Shown here: piece by piece, positions 51,139-60,552 of the stretch
Position numbering within the stretch: the stretch's first letter is position 1
How the letters are laid out: every line of letters starts with the position of its first letter
NCBI RefSeq assembly: GCF_001047135.2
Contig: NZ_DF968078.1
Location: 303,009 to 367,008 of the forward strand
From: Fructobacillus tropaeoli
GTDB taxonomy: Bacteria > Bacillota > Bacilli > Lactobacillales > Lactobacillaceae
Direction of reading: 5' to 3'
DNA length: 64,000 nucleotides
Made by a program: the position numbers and the translations under genes
Notes under the pieces: generated by a model
Told to the model about the DNA's origin: nothing
The model's database searches: none
The model's input: the letters and a program-made list of their open reading frames with translations, nothing else

Positions 51139-52029
51139 TTACCCCTTCTGCTTAGCGGTAATGTTACCGTGTAGATCACGTTCAATCTTCATATTTGAAT
51201 TTGAGATGTAACCCAACTTTGGCACGTATGTTTTCTGTACACGATCTGAATTAAAGAAATCCAAGAACTTAGCAACTTCACCTGTTGGCTTGCCATGTGT
51301 GTAAATGTGTTCGTATGACCAGATAGGGTAGGCCCCGTCTTCAACATTGGCATCGGTAGGTGCAACGCCATTAATGCTTGCACGAACAACATCGTTTGAC
51401 TTATAAGCAAAGGCAACGTAAGAGATAGCTCCCGGAGTGCTCTTAACAATTGACAAGACCATTCCTGATGAATCTTGTTCTTGTGCAGAAGCACTCTTTT
51501 TGCCACCCATGGCCCACTTTTCAAAAGCGGCCCGAGTTCCGGAACCGGCGGCACGGTTGACAAGCACGATTGGCATGTTCTTTCCGCCCAGTTCACTCCA
51601 ATTTTTAATTTTACCGGTAAAGATATCGGTTAACTGTGCCAGTGTCAAATTATTAACACCAGCTTGCTTATTAATGATTGGCGCAATTCCAACGACTGCG
51701 ACTCGATGATCAACTAAATTCTTTGTATCAATCCCCTTCTTTTCTTCAGCAAAGAGATCTGAGTTCCCGAGGGAAACAGCCCCTTGCGCTATTTGCGACA
51801 GACCCGTACCACTTCCGCCACCTTGAACGGTAATGGAGACACCAGGGTGAGAACGTTGATAGTCCTCTCCGGCAGCTTCAACCAAAGGCTGCAATGCAGT
51901 TGAACCAACTGCAGTAATGGGTGCGGTGTTGGCTTGCTTGTCTCGGTTTTGATAGGCAATTCCTAAGATGATAGCAAGTACAACGACGACAGAGGCCACT
52001 ATCCATGACCCGCGATGCGATCTTTGCAT
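51139..52029 (-). CDS. pstS: Phosphate-binding protein PstS, membrane-anchored without lipobox
   Basis: 296 residues from the ATG at 52029 (AGAAGAGG upstream). Phosphate-binding motifs AVGSTALQPLVEAAGEDYQ, QGGGSGTGLSQIAQGAVSLGNSD and NRAAGSGTRAAFEKW. The N-terminus is one hydrophobic helix (SWIVASVVVVLAIILGIAY) with no cysteine, so it is not a lipoprotein as PstS usually is in Gram-positives; an uncleaved anchor is likely. First gene of pstSCAB-B-phoU. Confidence 0.94.
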   Translation of the reverse strand: MQRSHRGSWIVASVVVVLAIILGIAYQNRDKQANTAPITAVGSTALQPLVEAAGEDYQRSHPGVSITVQGGGSGTGLSQIAQGAVSLGNSDLFAEEKKGIDTKNLVDHRVAVVGIAPIINKQAGVNNLTLAQLTDIFTGKIKNWSELGGKNMPIVLVNRAAGSGTRAAFEKWAMGGKKSASAQEQDSSGMVLSIVKSTPGAISYVAFAYKSNDVVRASINGVAPTDANVEDGAYPIWSYEHIYTHGKPTGEVAKFLDFFNSDRVQKTYVPKLGYISNSNMKIERDLHGNITAKQKG

Positions 52030-52154
52030 GATTCCTCTTCTCCCAACTGGGTGCAAAAGATTATCCTACAACAACAAGTATCTATTCCAAACTAATCCGA
52101 ACAATTTGTGTGAAAATGAATCATTCACTTCAGTTAAGAACAAACACATTATAA

Positions 52155-52183
52155 CAAAAAAAAGCGTTTTACAACGCTTTTTA
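52155..52183 (-). terminator. Terminator after recA
   Basis: AAAAAGCGTT-GT-AAAACGCTTTTTTTT on the minus strand. Confidence 0.88.
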
Positions 52184-52206
52184 ATATTAATTTATTATTA
52201 CTATTT

Positions 52207-53325
52207 CTAAATAATTGGTTCGTCAGTAAGCCCGTCGTTATCGTGATTTTCTGCACTTTTGCTATCACTTTCATCGGGACCAGCATCAACGGCTGGCTCA
52301 TCGCCAATACCATAAGCATTTCGCACTTGTGTATAGATATCTTCCTTCAAAGCAGCGTGCTCAGGATCATCCAAATATTCCTTGGCCTTCTCACGACCTT
52401 GACCAATTCGTTCCCCGTTATAGGCATACCATGCACCGGCCTTATCAATAATATCTTGATCAACGGCCAAATCAAGAATTTCACCAGTTTGTGAGATTCC
52501 CTTTCCATACATGATATCGACTTCGGCAACCTTAAATGGTGGCGCAACCTTGTTTTTCACAACCTTGACCTTTGTCAAGTTACCGGTAACATCGGAGCCA
52601 TCTTTAATTTGAGTTGACCGACGGACTTCCAAACGAATTGTCGAGTAAAACTTCAAAGCGCGACCACCGGGCGTTGTTTCGGGGTTTCCAAACATCACGC
52701 CGACCTTTTCACGGATTTGATTGATGAAAATGGCAATCGTTCCAGTCCGGTTCAAAGTCCCAGCTAACTTTCGTAAAGCCTGAGACATCAACCGTGCCTG
52801 CAAACCAACGTGGGCATCCCCCATTTCACCTTCAATTTCCACACGAGGAACCAAGGCAGCCACGGAATCCACTACAACCATATCAACGGCACCAGATTGA
52901 ACCAAAGCATCGGCAATTTCCAATCCCTGTTCACCCGTATCTGGCTGTGACAATAGTAGTTCATCTTTCTTAACACCTAAAGCTTCAGCGTACTTCACAT
53001 CTAAAGCGTTTTCGGCATCGATATAGGCAGCCGTGCCACCATTTTTTTGAATTTCAGCTACTGCATGCAGGGCAATTGTCGTCTTACCTGATGATTCAGG
53101 CCCGTAAACTTCAATAATTCGTCCCTTTGGATAACCACCAACGCCTAAGGCCACATCCAATTTGACGGACCCAGATGGCGAAGTTTCTACCTGCGTTAAG
53201 GCGTTATCGCCCAACGTCATGATGGAACCCTTTCCAAAGTTTTTTTCAATTTTCTTCAAAGCCTCATTTAAGGCAGCCTGACGGCCATCCTTCTTGTTAT
53301 CATCGCTTGTCTTTTTTGCAACCAT
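52207..53325 (-). CDS. recA: Recombinase RecA
   Basis: 372 residues from the ATG at 53325 (AAGGAG eight bases upstream); the frame opens earlier at 53382 but that covers the promoter. Walker [10 protein letters not shown], Walker [11 protein letters not shown]1/L2 loop region with [16 protein letters not shown]. Acidic C-terminal tail ([14 protein letters not shown]). Strand exchange and SOS co-protease. Controlled by the LexA box upstream. Confidence 0.97.
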   Translation of the reverse strand: MVAKKTSDDNKKDGRQAALNEALKKIEKNFGKGSIMTLGDNALTQVETSPSGSVKLDVALGVGGYPKGRIIEVYGPESSGKTTIALHAVAEIQKNGGTAAYIDAENALDVKYAEALGVKKDELLLSQPDTGEQGLEIADALVQSGAVDMVVVDSVAALVPRVEIEGEMGDAHVGLQARLMSQALRKLAGTLNRTGTIAIFINQIREKVGVMFGNPETTPGGRALKFYSTIRLEVRRSTQIKDGSDVTGNLTKVKVVKNKVAPPFKVAEVDIMYGKGISQTGEILDLAVDQDIIDKAGAWYAYNGERIGQGREKAKEYLDDPEHAALKEDIYTQVRNAYGIGDEPAVDAGPDESDSKSAENHDNDGLTDEPII

Positions 53326-53353
53326 GCTTGATACTCCTTCAATGTCTATCAAC

Positions 53354-53405
53354 AGTGTACGGACTTTTTCAACAAAATGCAAGGACTTTTGCGAACATTT
53401 GTTCG
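53354..53405 (-). promoter_or_regulatory. recA promoter with LexA (SOS) box
   Basis: TTGCAT, 17-base spacer, TACACT (53354-53382) on the minus strand. The Gram-positive SOS box CGAACATTTGTTCG (53392-53405) fits CGAAC-N4-GTTCG perfectly and lies nine bases upstream of the -35. Confidence 0.88.
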
Positions 53406-53433
53406 TATCATTTTCGACCTTATTTTATTGGAC

Positions 53434-53456
53434 GAAAAAAGCGCTTAAAGCGCTTA
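53434..53456 (-). terminator. Terminator after pgsA
   Basis: AAGCGCTTTAAGCGCTT followed by TTTT on the minus strand, overlapping the pgsA stop. Confidence 0.8.
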
Positions 53457-54032
53457 TAGTCCGTCTGCAAAAACCGAGCGGCTTTTCCAGAAATATTCGA
53501 TTCCTGAATAAATTGTAAAGAAAACGGCAATATACAAGAGCACTTGACCGATTGGAAAATCAACAAGGGCAAATGGCCAATCCTTTAAGTAGAGGAAGAA
53601 GATGGCAAACATTTGGGAAAAGGTTTTAATTTTGCCAGGCCAAGCAGCAGCCATGACCGTGCCGTTATTTTCAACAACTAAGGTGCGCAAACCGGTCACC
53701 GCGAGTTCTCGAATAACAATCACTGCTGTGACCCAGGCAGGAACCTGGTGAAAAGCAGTCAGGTAAATCAAGGCAGTCATGACCAACAGCTTGTCAGCTA
53801 ATGGATCAAAGAATTTACCGAAGTTGGTTACTAAGTGCTTTCGACGAGCAATTTGCCCATCTAAGAAATCAGTAATACAAGCAACGGCAAAGACAATGGC
53901 TGCCAGGACCCATGAAAGGGTCAAGTCTAAATCAGTATTCACAACTGCTGAGCCTTTTGAAAAAATCAAAAGGAGCATGAAAACTGGAATCAGGATGATT
54001 CGAAAGACCGTTAGTTTATTTGGTAGGTTCAT
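53454..54032 (-). CDS. pgsA: CDP-diacylglycerol-glycerol-3-phosphate phosphatidyltransferase
   Basis: 192 residues, four to five helices. CDP-alcohol phosphotransferase motif: DFLDGQIARRKHLVTNFGKFFDPLADK (D-G-x2-AR-x8-G-x3-D-x3-D). Makes phosphatidylglycerol phosphate. Seven bases after the RodZ-like gene. Confidence 0.96.
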   Translation of the reverse strand: MNLPNKLTVFRIILIPVFMLLLIFSKGSAVVNTDLDLTLSWVLAAIVFAVACITDFLDGQIARRKHLVTNFGKFFDPLADKLLVMTALIYLTAFHQVPAWVTAVIVIRELAVTGLRTLVVENNGTVMAAAWPGKIKTFSQMFAIFFLYLKDWPFALVDFPIGQVLLYIAVFFTIYSGIEYFWKSRSVFADGL

Positions 54033-54039
54033 TTTGTTC

Positions 54040-54909
54040 TCACTTATTCAAATTCAAGACAACGTTCCAAGTGGTTGGAGCAGGGTTCGTTGGCAAGTTT
54101 GGTAAATCAATGTGTTGGTTGTTAATCGTTAAGTTGACGTGGCTAACCTGTGAAACTTGAATATTCACAATCGCCGTATTTGCTGGAATTTCAACGCTCT
54201 TTTCATCAGTTTGGTTCAACCAAGCGTTGTATAAGACCTTACCGGTTCCATCAGTTACCTTAAACATCGAACCACCATTTTGGCCTTTAGCAACAATGGT
54301 ATGTGTATTGGCCAATTGTCCGCCAACAGTATAGGTGGTTGTCAACTGAGCCGTGTTCGTGGTTGCAGTTCCGAGGTTAATACCACCGTTAGCACTTGAA
54401 GAGGAAACCACTGATGACGATGATGATTGTGGTACCGATGACGATGCAACCTCAACTTGGTTGCCACCGTTAGATGAATTAGAGCCTGAACTTGCCCGTG
54501 TTACCACAAACCAGGCAACCAGCAAAATGGCAACAACGATAATTGCTATCCAAATTCTTGGGATAAAACCACGAAAACGTGATTTAAAGGCCTCTGAGTT
54601 ATTAACCCCTGCTCGAACGACACCATCTTCATCACGGTGTGCATGAGATAAATCACTAGTCACCTGTGGGTCAAATTGAACTTCATCAAAAAGGTCATCA
54701 GGGTTTAAACCGACAGCTTCAGCAAATTGCTTAGCAAATGCCCGAGCATAAAATTGACCAGGTAAGACATCCTGGTCACCATCTTCAATCGCTTGTAAGA
54801 AACGGGGTTGAATTTTGGTCATTTCGGCCAATTGGTCGATTGTATAACCCTTTTCCAATCGTGCTTCTCGTAACTGTTGACTAACTTCACTTGCTAAATA
54901 TTCAGCCAT
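54040..54909 (-). CDS. rodZ: RodZ-like helix-turn-helix membrane protein (YmfM)
   Basis: 289 residues. Cytoplasmic XRE domain (LREARLEKGYTIDQLAEMTKIQPRFLQAIEDGD, ending DLFDEVQFD), one membrane helix (IWIAIIVVAILLVAWFVV, about 125-143), a Ser/Asn-rich linker (SSSSVVSSSSANGG) and a C-terminal DUF4115-like domain. Links MreB filaments to the wall machinery. Position between ymfH and pgsA is conserved in Firmicutes. Confidence 0.9.
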   Translation of the reverse strand: MAEYLASEVSQQLREARLEKGYTIDQLAEMTKIQPRFLQAIEDGDQDVLPGQFYARAFAKQFAEAVGLNPDDLFDEVQFDPQVTSDLSHAHRDEDGVVRAGVNNSEAFKSRFRGFIPRIWIAIIVVAILLVAWFVVTRASSGSNSSNGGNQVEVASSSVPQSSSSSVVSSSSANGGINLGTATTNTAQLTTTYTVGGQLANTHTIVAKGQNGGSMFKVTDGTGKVLYNAWLNQTDEKSVEIPANTAIVNIQVSQVSHVNLTINNQHIDLPNLPTNPAPTTWNVVLNLNK

Positions 54910-54917
54910 TTTTTCTC

Positions 54918-56186
54918 TTACTTTTCTAATACTAAGCGAGTCAAACGACCACCTTCAAAAAGCCGTTTGCCGCACTGGACAACATCATCTAAGCAAAAAC
55001 GTGTTATTATGTTCATTTTATCAAATAGTGATACCCCATACAAGGCTAAATCCTCGTCTAAACCAAGGCGATCCGGGCGATTTTGACTAGCCAAAGTTTG
55101 CCCAGCCAAAGCTTTTTGCAACCGGGTAAAATCAGTCTGACTTTCAGCTAAAATGGCGGGTGCTTCTGCTAGTCTTTTCAGCAAATATTCTTGAACATGG
55201 TCTTGATTTTCACCATCTGCAAAAAACGTTAAATACTGGTATGGGCCAAAATTACTATACTCATAATCAAAATCATCACCAAAGATTCCTTTTTCATAAG
55301 CGTCTTGGAACCACACCGTTTGATCACCAAATACTAAGTCCAAGGCCAGTTCGCCTAATAGGATTTCTTTAACACGTTCAATTCCTGAAATATCCTCAGG
55401 ACGACTTGGTAAGCGAAAACCATATGCCCCTTTTTCTAGCGATAATCCTTGCTTCTTTTGTGCTACAAAGGTCACCTGTTTTGCTAAATCTTCTTTTGGT
55501 ACCAAAACAGTTTCTGTCTGACTACTGATTTGTTCTTGTTGCTCTTTAATAAAAGCGATTAATTCATTGATACCAAAGTCGCCAACAACGGTTAACACTA
55601 AGTTTTGAGGCTGGTAAAAGCCAGCATGAATTTGATAGAGCAAATCAGGAGTAATTTCTTGCAGACTGTCCTTGGTTCCTGCAATGTCTTGGCTTAACGC
55701 TGATTTGGGGTACAGTAGTCCAATAATTCCCTGATACAATTGCCAAGCCGGATCATCCTGATAAAGCTTAATTTCTTCCTCAATAATCCCCCGCTCGCGA
55801 ACGACTTTTTCTTCCGTGAAATAAGGATCTTGGACAAAATTCATTAGCCAAGCCAAATTTTCTAGGATTTGGCTAGTGGCAGTAAAATAATACGTTGTTT
55901 GGTTTGGTCCAGTAAAAGCATTGGCATCAGCCCCCAGCTCCGTAAAGCGAATTAAAGCGTCACCATCTTTTTTGTCAAAAATCTTATGTTCTAGAAAGTG
56001 TGCAGTGCCGGAGGGAATTGTAACTTGCTGGTTATCAGCAACCCTCATCGCCGTCGTTAACGAACCAAAACGAGCAGTCAAAGCCGCCAAAAATTGGTGG
56101 TAACCCGGTTTTTTAATCAGATTAACCGTCAGGCCCTCTTTCGTTTGAAAAACAAAGGGCTGTTCTTCATGATTATTTGTTTCCAA
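54918..56186 (-). CDS. ymfH: M16-family zinc peptidase YmfH
   Basis: 422 residues from a TTG at 56186 with GGGGGA six bases upstream; it overlaps the end of ymfF by 14 bases. Zinc motif HFLEH (HxxEH), then the distal Glu in RGIIEEEIKLYQDDPAWQLY. Predicted to be the catalytic half of a YmfF-YmfH pair. Role undetermined. Confidence 0.88.
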   Translation of the reverse strand: METNNHEEQPFVFQTKEGLTVNLIKKPGYHQFLAALTARFGSLTTAMRVADNQQVTIPSGTAHFLEHKIFDKKDGDALIRFTELGADANAFTGPNQTTYYFTATSQILENLAWLMNFVQDPYFTEEKVVRERGIIEEEIKLYQDDPAWQLYQGIIGLLYPKSALSQDIAGTKDSLQEITPDLLYQIHAGFYQPQNLVLTVVGDFGINELIAFIKEQQEQISSQTETVLVPKEDLAKQVTFVAQKKQGLSLEKGAYGFRLPSRPEDISGIERVKEILLGELALDLVFGDQTVWFQDAYEKGIFGDDFDYEYSNFGPYQYLTFFADGENQDHVQEYLLKRLAEAPAILAESQTDFTRLQKALAGQTLASQNRPDRLGLDEDLALYGVSLFDKMNIITRFCLDDVVQCGKRLFEGGRLTRLVLEK

Positions 56187-57486
56187 AAGATTCCCCCTTT
56201 TCCCCAGGCGCCAGAACAAAGCGGCTTTGCAAGATTAAGTCCTTGGCAACAGCCTGCACATCAGCTACTGATACGTGATCGATTGCGGCTAGAAAATCAG
56301 TAGTACCCTCTTTGGCCTGACGCAAGAAACGACCAGCCTGACGAACAGCCAGGTAGGTCTGGGAATCTTGGCGAATTAAGTACTCATTTTTCAAGCTTTG
56401 CTTGGCATTTTCAAGCTTTTCTACTGTAATCTGGCCTGCGGCCAATGTCTTCAGTTGCACCTGAATCAGGTCTTCAACCAAGTCAACCTGGTCGAAATCA
56501 AAACCAGCAACAACGGTCAAAATCGCTAAGTCCGGCTGAAAGCGCGACGAAATATTATAAGCTAAACTATTTTTTTCTCGGACCTCAGTAAAAAGCAGAC
56601 TAGCTGGGCTAGCACCAAAGATTGTGTTCAACACCAAAGTTGCATAATAACGTGGACCATTATCGTGTAGGGACAGACCCTCCACCTGAAAATTTTGCAC
56701 CAAAACTGCCTGTTGCCAATCTACCTTTTTTACAAGCTTTCTTTGACCGGCAGCTAACAACTGAGGAATCTGCGCTGAATAGTTCTGGTCAACACCACTC
56801 TTTTCCTCGCGACCAATATCAGCCCAAGGCCAAGCAGACAACTGCTTTGTCAATTGATCAAACTCCAAGTCCCCAACAACCGAAATCACAACTTGGTCTG
56901 TCGCCAATAACTCTTGCTGTGTTTGCAAAACGTCCTTTAAGGTCAATTGGTCCAATTCCTCAATCGAGCCTAAGATTGATTCCCGGACAGCAGCATCGGC
57001 AAAGGTTAATTCGCGAGCTTGGTCCAAAGCAAAGGCCACCTTATCATCCTGGCGACTTAAAATCGCTTGCTTCAGGTTCTGCCGCTCCTGATTAAACGTT
57101 GTTTGGGCTTGGTCACTTTCCCAATCAAAATCAAAGAGCATTGCTTGCAAAAAGTTTAAAATTTGCTCCAAAAGCTGATTTGAATTTGGTAACAGACCCG
57201 GTTTGATAAATTGAATCGAAACCGTTAAAAGGTCCAAATCGCCGAGCGTTGCCACCTTTGTTTGAAAGTTAGCCCCAAAGGCATCAATCATTGCCAAAGA
57301 AACCGCTCGTTGGTCTGGAAACGCCTTCGAAGAGACTGCCATCAAGTAGGACAAGAGCGCCCGTTTAGTCGCAATGGCCTTCTTAGCCTTCGTCGCGAAG
57401 GTCACATTAACATGGATTGTTTTAAATTGCTTTGTTGGCTGGTAAGCCAGCTGGACGCCAGGCGCCACCATCGTCTTTTTTATCAT
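56173..57486 (-). CDS. ymfF: M16-family peptidase-like protein YmfF (inactive partner)
   Basis: 437 residues of the same fold as YmfH but the HxxEH motif is missing: the corresponding place reads LLSYLMAVSSKAFPDQR. The FTEVREKNSLAYNISSRF block of the C-terminal M16 domain is present. Likely the non-catalytic partner of YmfH. First gene of the ymfF-ymfH-rodZ-pgsA run; ribosome site is weak. Confidence 0.88.
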   Translation of the reverse strand: MIKKTMVAPGVQLAYQPTKQFKTIHVNVTFATKAKKAIATKRALLSYLMAVSSKAFPDQRAVSLAMIDAFGANFQTKVATLGDLDLLTVSIQFIKPGLLPNSNQLLEQILNFLQAMLFDFDWESDQAQTTFNQERQNLKQAILSRQDDKVAFALDQARELTFADAAVRESILGSIEELDQLTLKDVLQTQQELLATDQVVISVVGDLEFDQLTKQLSAWPWADIGREEKSGVDQNYSAQIPQLLAAGQRKLVKKVDWQQAVLVQNFQVEGLSLHDNGPRYYATLVLNTIFGASPASLLFTEVREKNSLAYNISSRFQPDLAILTVVAGFDFDQVDLVEDLIQVQLKTLAAGQITVEKLENAKQSLKNEYLIRQDSQTYLAVRQAGRFLRQAKEGTTDFLAAIDHVSVADVQAVAKDLILQSRFVLAPGEKGESFGNK

Positions 57487-57522
57487 ATAACCATCTTACT
57501 CGGTTTTAGCCAAAGAAAAAAC

Positions 57523-57549
57523 GCCCGCAGGCGTTTTTAATACTTTCTC
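57523..57549 (-). terminator. Terminator after amino acid ABC transporter operon
   Basis: AAAACGCC-TGC-GGGCGTTTTTTC on the minus strand. Confidence 0.85.
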
Positions 57550-57551
57550 AA

Positions 57552-58394
57552 TTAATTTTGTGCAAACCACTTGTTTTCCAAAGCAGAAACAAAGCCGTCC
57601 TTAGTTAATTTCGTCAATTCCTTGTTAACCGCTTCCTTGAGTTCAACATCACCCTTACGGAAACCAACAACATCCTCCGTTTCTGGGAAGCCACCCTTTA
57701 GAATTTCATAATCCGCTGGGTTAGCCTGGTGATTGATGTAATAGCGGGCATAGTCCTCATCAACTAACAAGCCATCAATCCGATTAGCGTTTAAATCAGT
57801 AAAGGCCTTGTCAAAAGTATCATACTCGACTGGCTTTTGCCCCTTAATATACTGCTTCAAAACCTTTGGCTGATCGTTCAATGACGATTCACCAGAAGAA
57901 CCGGTTTGAACGCCCAAGACTTTACCGGACATATCAGAAAACTTATTAATGCCCTGGCCCTTCTTAACAACAACGGAAAGAGCTACCTTGTGGTAAACCT
58001 GTGAAAAGGCAACCTGTTTTGCTCGAGCAGGTGTCTTGGTATAGCCATTCCAAATGGCATCAATATTACCGGTATTTAACTCAGTTTCCTTCATCGACCA
58101 ATCAATTGGCTGCCAATTAACCTTGATGCCCAAATCAGAAAAGACCTTATCAGCCAAGTCGATATCAAATCCTTCCAACTTTCCAGAAGAATCCCGGAAT
58201 CCCATTGGAACGAAGGTATCATCCAAACCAATCGTAATCACTTTTTCCTGCTGAATCTTGGTCCAATTGTCTTTGGTATTGGCATCATTATCTGACTTAG
58301 GTTTGGAAAGAAAGGCAACACAACCAGCCACCACGGTAAGAAAGACCACAATCACAGCCGTATTGACAATGATTTTCTTTTTCATCGTAATCAT
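57552..58394 (-). CDS. Amino acid ABC transporter substrate-binding lipoprotein
   Basis: 280 residues. Lipobox VVAGC with Cys25. Type II periplasmic-binding fold of the polar amino acid family: ITIGLDDTFVPMGFRDSSGKLEGFDIDLADKV, then NGYTKTPARAKQVAFSQVY, LGVQTGSSG and DGLLVDEDYARYY. Start overlaps the ATPase gene end. The T-box upstream suggests the substrate (see there). Confidence 0.92.
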   Translation of the reverse strand: MITMKKKIIVNTAVIVVFLTVVAGCVAFLSKPKSDNDANTKDNWTKIQQEKVITIGLDDTFVPMGFRDSSGKLEGFDIDLADKVFSDLGIKVNWQPIDWSMKETELNTGNIDAIWNGYTKTPARAKQVAFSQVYHKVALSVVVKKGQGINKFSDMSGKVLGVQTGSSGESSLNDQPKVLKQYIKGQKPVEYDTFDKAFTDLNANRIDGLLVDEDYARYYINHQANPADYEILKGGFPETEDVVGFRKGDVELKEAVNKELTKLTKDGFVSALENKWFAQN

Positions 58395-59032
58395 TAGCGC
58401 TGGACCTCCTTTTCAAAGTCAAAGACTGTATCCGCCACCTTATCAGCAAATGGCAAATCGTGGGTCACGACTAATTGAGTAACCCCAGCCTTCTTCAAGG
58501 CTAGCATCACCTGGCTAACCTGGTCAGTGGTCTTTTCATCCAGGCCAGAGGTTGGTTCATCATAAGCAATAATTTGTGGATCCATTGCTAATGCTCGAGC
58601 AATGCCTACCCGCTGCTTTTGACCACCAGACAACTGGTAAGGATATAAGTCAGCTTGGTCAGTCAAGCCTAAAGTTGAAAGCAACTCGTCAGCCTTCTGA
58701 TTTGCTTCCTTCTCGGACATTTTCTTGACTGTCATCGGTGCCAAAGTCAAATTCTTCTTGACTGTCAAATGTGGGAATAAATTAAAGTCCTGAAAAATCA
58801 GTCCAATCTTTGCTGCCAAGGCAGGATCGCCAACTTGGTAAGTCTGGCCGTTTAAATCAATCTCACCATTACTAGCATCCTCTAAACCGGTTAAGGTCTT
58901 AATGAAAGTTGTTTTACCGGAACCGGATGGCCCAACAACTACTAGGATTTCACCGTCAGCCATCGTCAGTGATAAGTCTTTAAAAATCACATTATCGCCA
59001 TAGGCTTTTGTTAAATTTTTAATCGCAATCAT
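58394..59032 (-). CDS. Amino acid ABC transporter ATP-binding protein
   Basis: 212 residues from the ATG at 59032 (GGAGG upstream), four bases after the permease stop. Walker A GPSGSGKT, signature LSGGQKQRVGIARAL, Walker B IIAYDEPTSGLD (Tyr-Asp instead of Leu-Asp), H-loop VTHD. Confidence 0.93.
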   Translation of the reverse strand: MIAIKNLTKAYGDNVIFKDLSLTMADGEILVVVGPSGSGKTTFIKTLTGLEDASNGEIDLNGQTYQVGDPALAAKIGLIFQDFNLFPHLTVKKNLTLAPMTVKKMSEKEANQKADELLSTLGLTDQADLYPYQLSGGQKQRVGIARALAMDPQIIAYDEPTSGLDEKTTDQVSQVMLALKKAGVTQLVVTHDLPFADKVADTVFDFEKEVQR

Positions 59033-59036
59033 AGTC

Positions 59037-59678
59037 TTACCTCCAAGCACTCAAGCGCTTCTCGCTACGGCGTAGGGCAATCGTAACGACTGCTACCATG
59101 GCCAAGTACATCAAGCCAACAATTAAGTATGGTACCAATGAAACGTCTCGGCTGGCTGCAATCGAACCGGCTCGCAAGATATCGCCCAGTCCAATCACAT
59201 AAATCAAAGACGTATCCTTGACCAAGTTAACAACCTCATTTCCAAATGATGGCACCACAATTTTAATCACTTGTGGCAAGATAATCTTGAAAAAAGTTTG
59301 CACTTTATTCAAGCCCAAAACCTGGGCGGCATCGAATTGTCCCTGTGGGATGGCTTGAAGACCACCACGGAAAATTTCTGCCAAGTAAGCTGCATAGTTG
59401 ATAATAAAGGCAAATGCCGCAGCGTCAAACCGTGAGAATGAAACGCCGACCATTGATAAGCCATAGTAAATGAAAATCAACTGCAACAAGAGTGGTGTTC
59501 CTCGCATCAGCCAAATATAGCCGTTTACCAACCAACGCACACTAAAGTATGGCGAACGCATTGCCAAGGACACTAAGATGCCCAACGGAACCGAGCCAAT
59601 AATCGTAATAAAGAAGACCCCCAAGGTCATTTGCAACCCAGAGGCAATGCTTGGTAGTACTTCAAAAAAATATTTCAT
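59037..59678 (-). CDS. Amino acid ABC transporter permease
   Basis: 213 residues, about five helices. His/Glu/Gln/Arg permease pattern: WLMRGTPLLLQLIFIYYGL, AYLAEIFRGGLQAIPQGQFDAAQVLGLNKVQTFFKIILPQ. First gene after the T-box. Confidence 0.94.
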   Translation of the reverse strand: MKYFFEVLPSIASGLQMTLGVFFITIIGSVPLGILVSLAMRSPYFSVRWLVNGYIWLMRGTPLLLQLIFIYYGLSMVGVSFSRFDAAAFAFIINYAAYLAEIFRGGLQAIPQGQFDAAQVLGLNKVQTFFKIILPQVIKIVVPSFGNEVVNLVKDTSLIYVIGLGDILRAGSIAASRDVSLVPYLIVGLMYLAMVAVVTIALRRSEKRLSAWR

Positions 59679-59723
59679 CAGGATTTCCCCACTTTCACTG
59701 TCAAACTATTAAAACGATGGGAA

Positions 59724-59985
59724 ATAAAAAAGCCCCCTAAGTGCTAAGCACTTAGAGGGCGAATAGACGCGGTCCCACCTCATCGTTGTTTCTTTATTAC
59801 TAAAGAAACCTCGTGGTGTTAGTTTCCTAACAACCGGTGCGATAACGGGCACAGCCGATGCTACCTACTCAAGGTTCAATAGCACACTCCTAGGTGTGGT
59901 TCACCAACAATTCCTGCTTACTCTCAATTCCCGTAAGCTTCCTGAAAAGAATTTGCTAGCTACTCGTCTAGTCAACGTTTTAATT
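59724..59985 (-). ncRNA. T-box leader controlling the amino acid ABC transporter
   Basis: Minus strand: Stem I with GAGTAG at its base, GGTGAACC in the apical part and GAACC...GAGTAGG on the way down; a conserved GTTATC stretch; the antiterminator box GAGGTGGGACCGCG; then a terminator (GCCCTCTAAGTGC / GCACTTAGGGGGC) and a T-run. Uncharged tRNA binding favours antitermination. The base after GTGG is G, which pairs with discriminator C73, found in tRNA-His. The specifier cannot be placed with certainty: ATT-GAAC fits the alignment position and CAC lies near GGTGAAC. Confidence 0.9.
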
Positions 59986-59991
59986 GAAGCC

Positions 59992-60021
59992 ATTATAACC
60001 CTGGCCTGGTAAAAAATGCAA
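59992..60021 (-). promoter_or_regulatory. Promoter of the T-box transcript
   Basis: TTGCAT, 18-base spacer, TATAAT on the minus strand. Confidence 0.75.
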
Positions 60022-60023
60022 GC

Positions 60024-60551
60024 TTAAATTAATCTTTGATACAAAGACCAGGTTGGATAATAGCCTAAAGCCGCCAACACTAAGTTCAAAGCCGCTGTTG
60101 GAAAAACATCTTGAATGATAAACGAAAAAGGTGACAAATTAGCAATGTTAATCATTGAACCGGCAAAATAAGTCACAACAAGATAGGTCAATAAGCCCAC
60201 CAATAACAAAAGCATCCCAGACATTAAGCGTTCATCAAAATAAGGACGTAGCTTATCCATCAAAATAGTGGCAGCCAAAAAGGCAACCGTATAGGTGCCA
60301 ATAATGCCCGTATAATAAACATCAAAAAGTAAGCCGAACACAACTACATAGAAATAATAAGGCACGAAGCTTGTCGCCTCAAATTGAATGGCGTAGAAAA
60401 ACCAAATCAACGTGAGCGTTGGAATAATATGAAAAGGCGGATGGAGTAAAAAAACACCAAACGAAGACATAATATTTCCATCGATGAAAAACAAAAGAAT
60501 TAAAATCAGCGGATACACAATCCGAAATCGAATAAATTGCCAACCTGCCAT
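60024..60551 (-). CDS. mreD: Rod shape-determining protein MreD
   Basis: 175 residues, five to six helices (IVYPLILILLFFIDGNIM, HIIPTLTLIWFFYAIQFE, YYFYVVVFGLLFDVYYTGIIGTY). The GLLFDVYYTGIIG segment is characteristic. One base after mreC. Confidence 0.92.
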   Translation of the reverse strand: MAGWQFIRFRIVYPLILILLFFIDGNIMSSFGVFLLHPPFHIIPTLTLIWFFYAIQFEATSFVPYYFYVVVFGLLFDVYYTGIIGTYTVAFLAATILMDKLRPYFDERLMSGMLLLLVGLLTYLVVTYFAGSMINIANLSPFSFIIQDVFPTAALNLVLAALGYYPTWSLYQRLI

Positions 60552-60552
60552 A

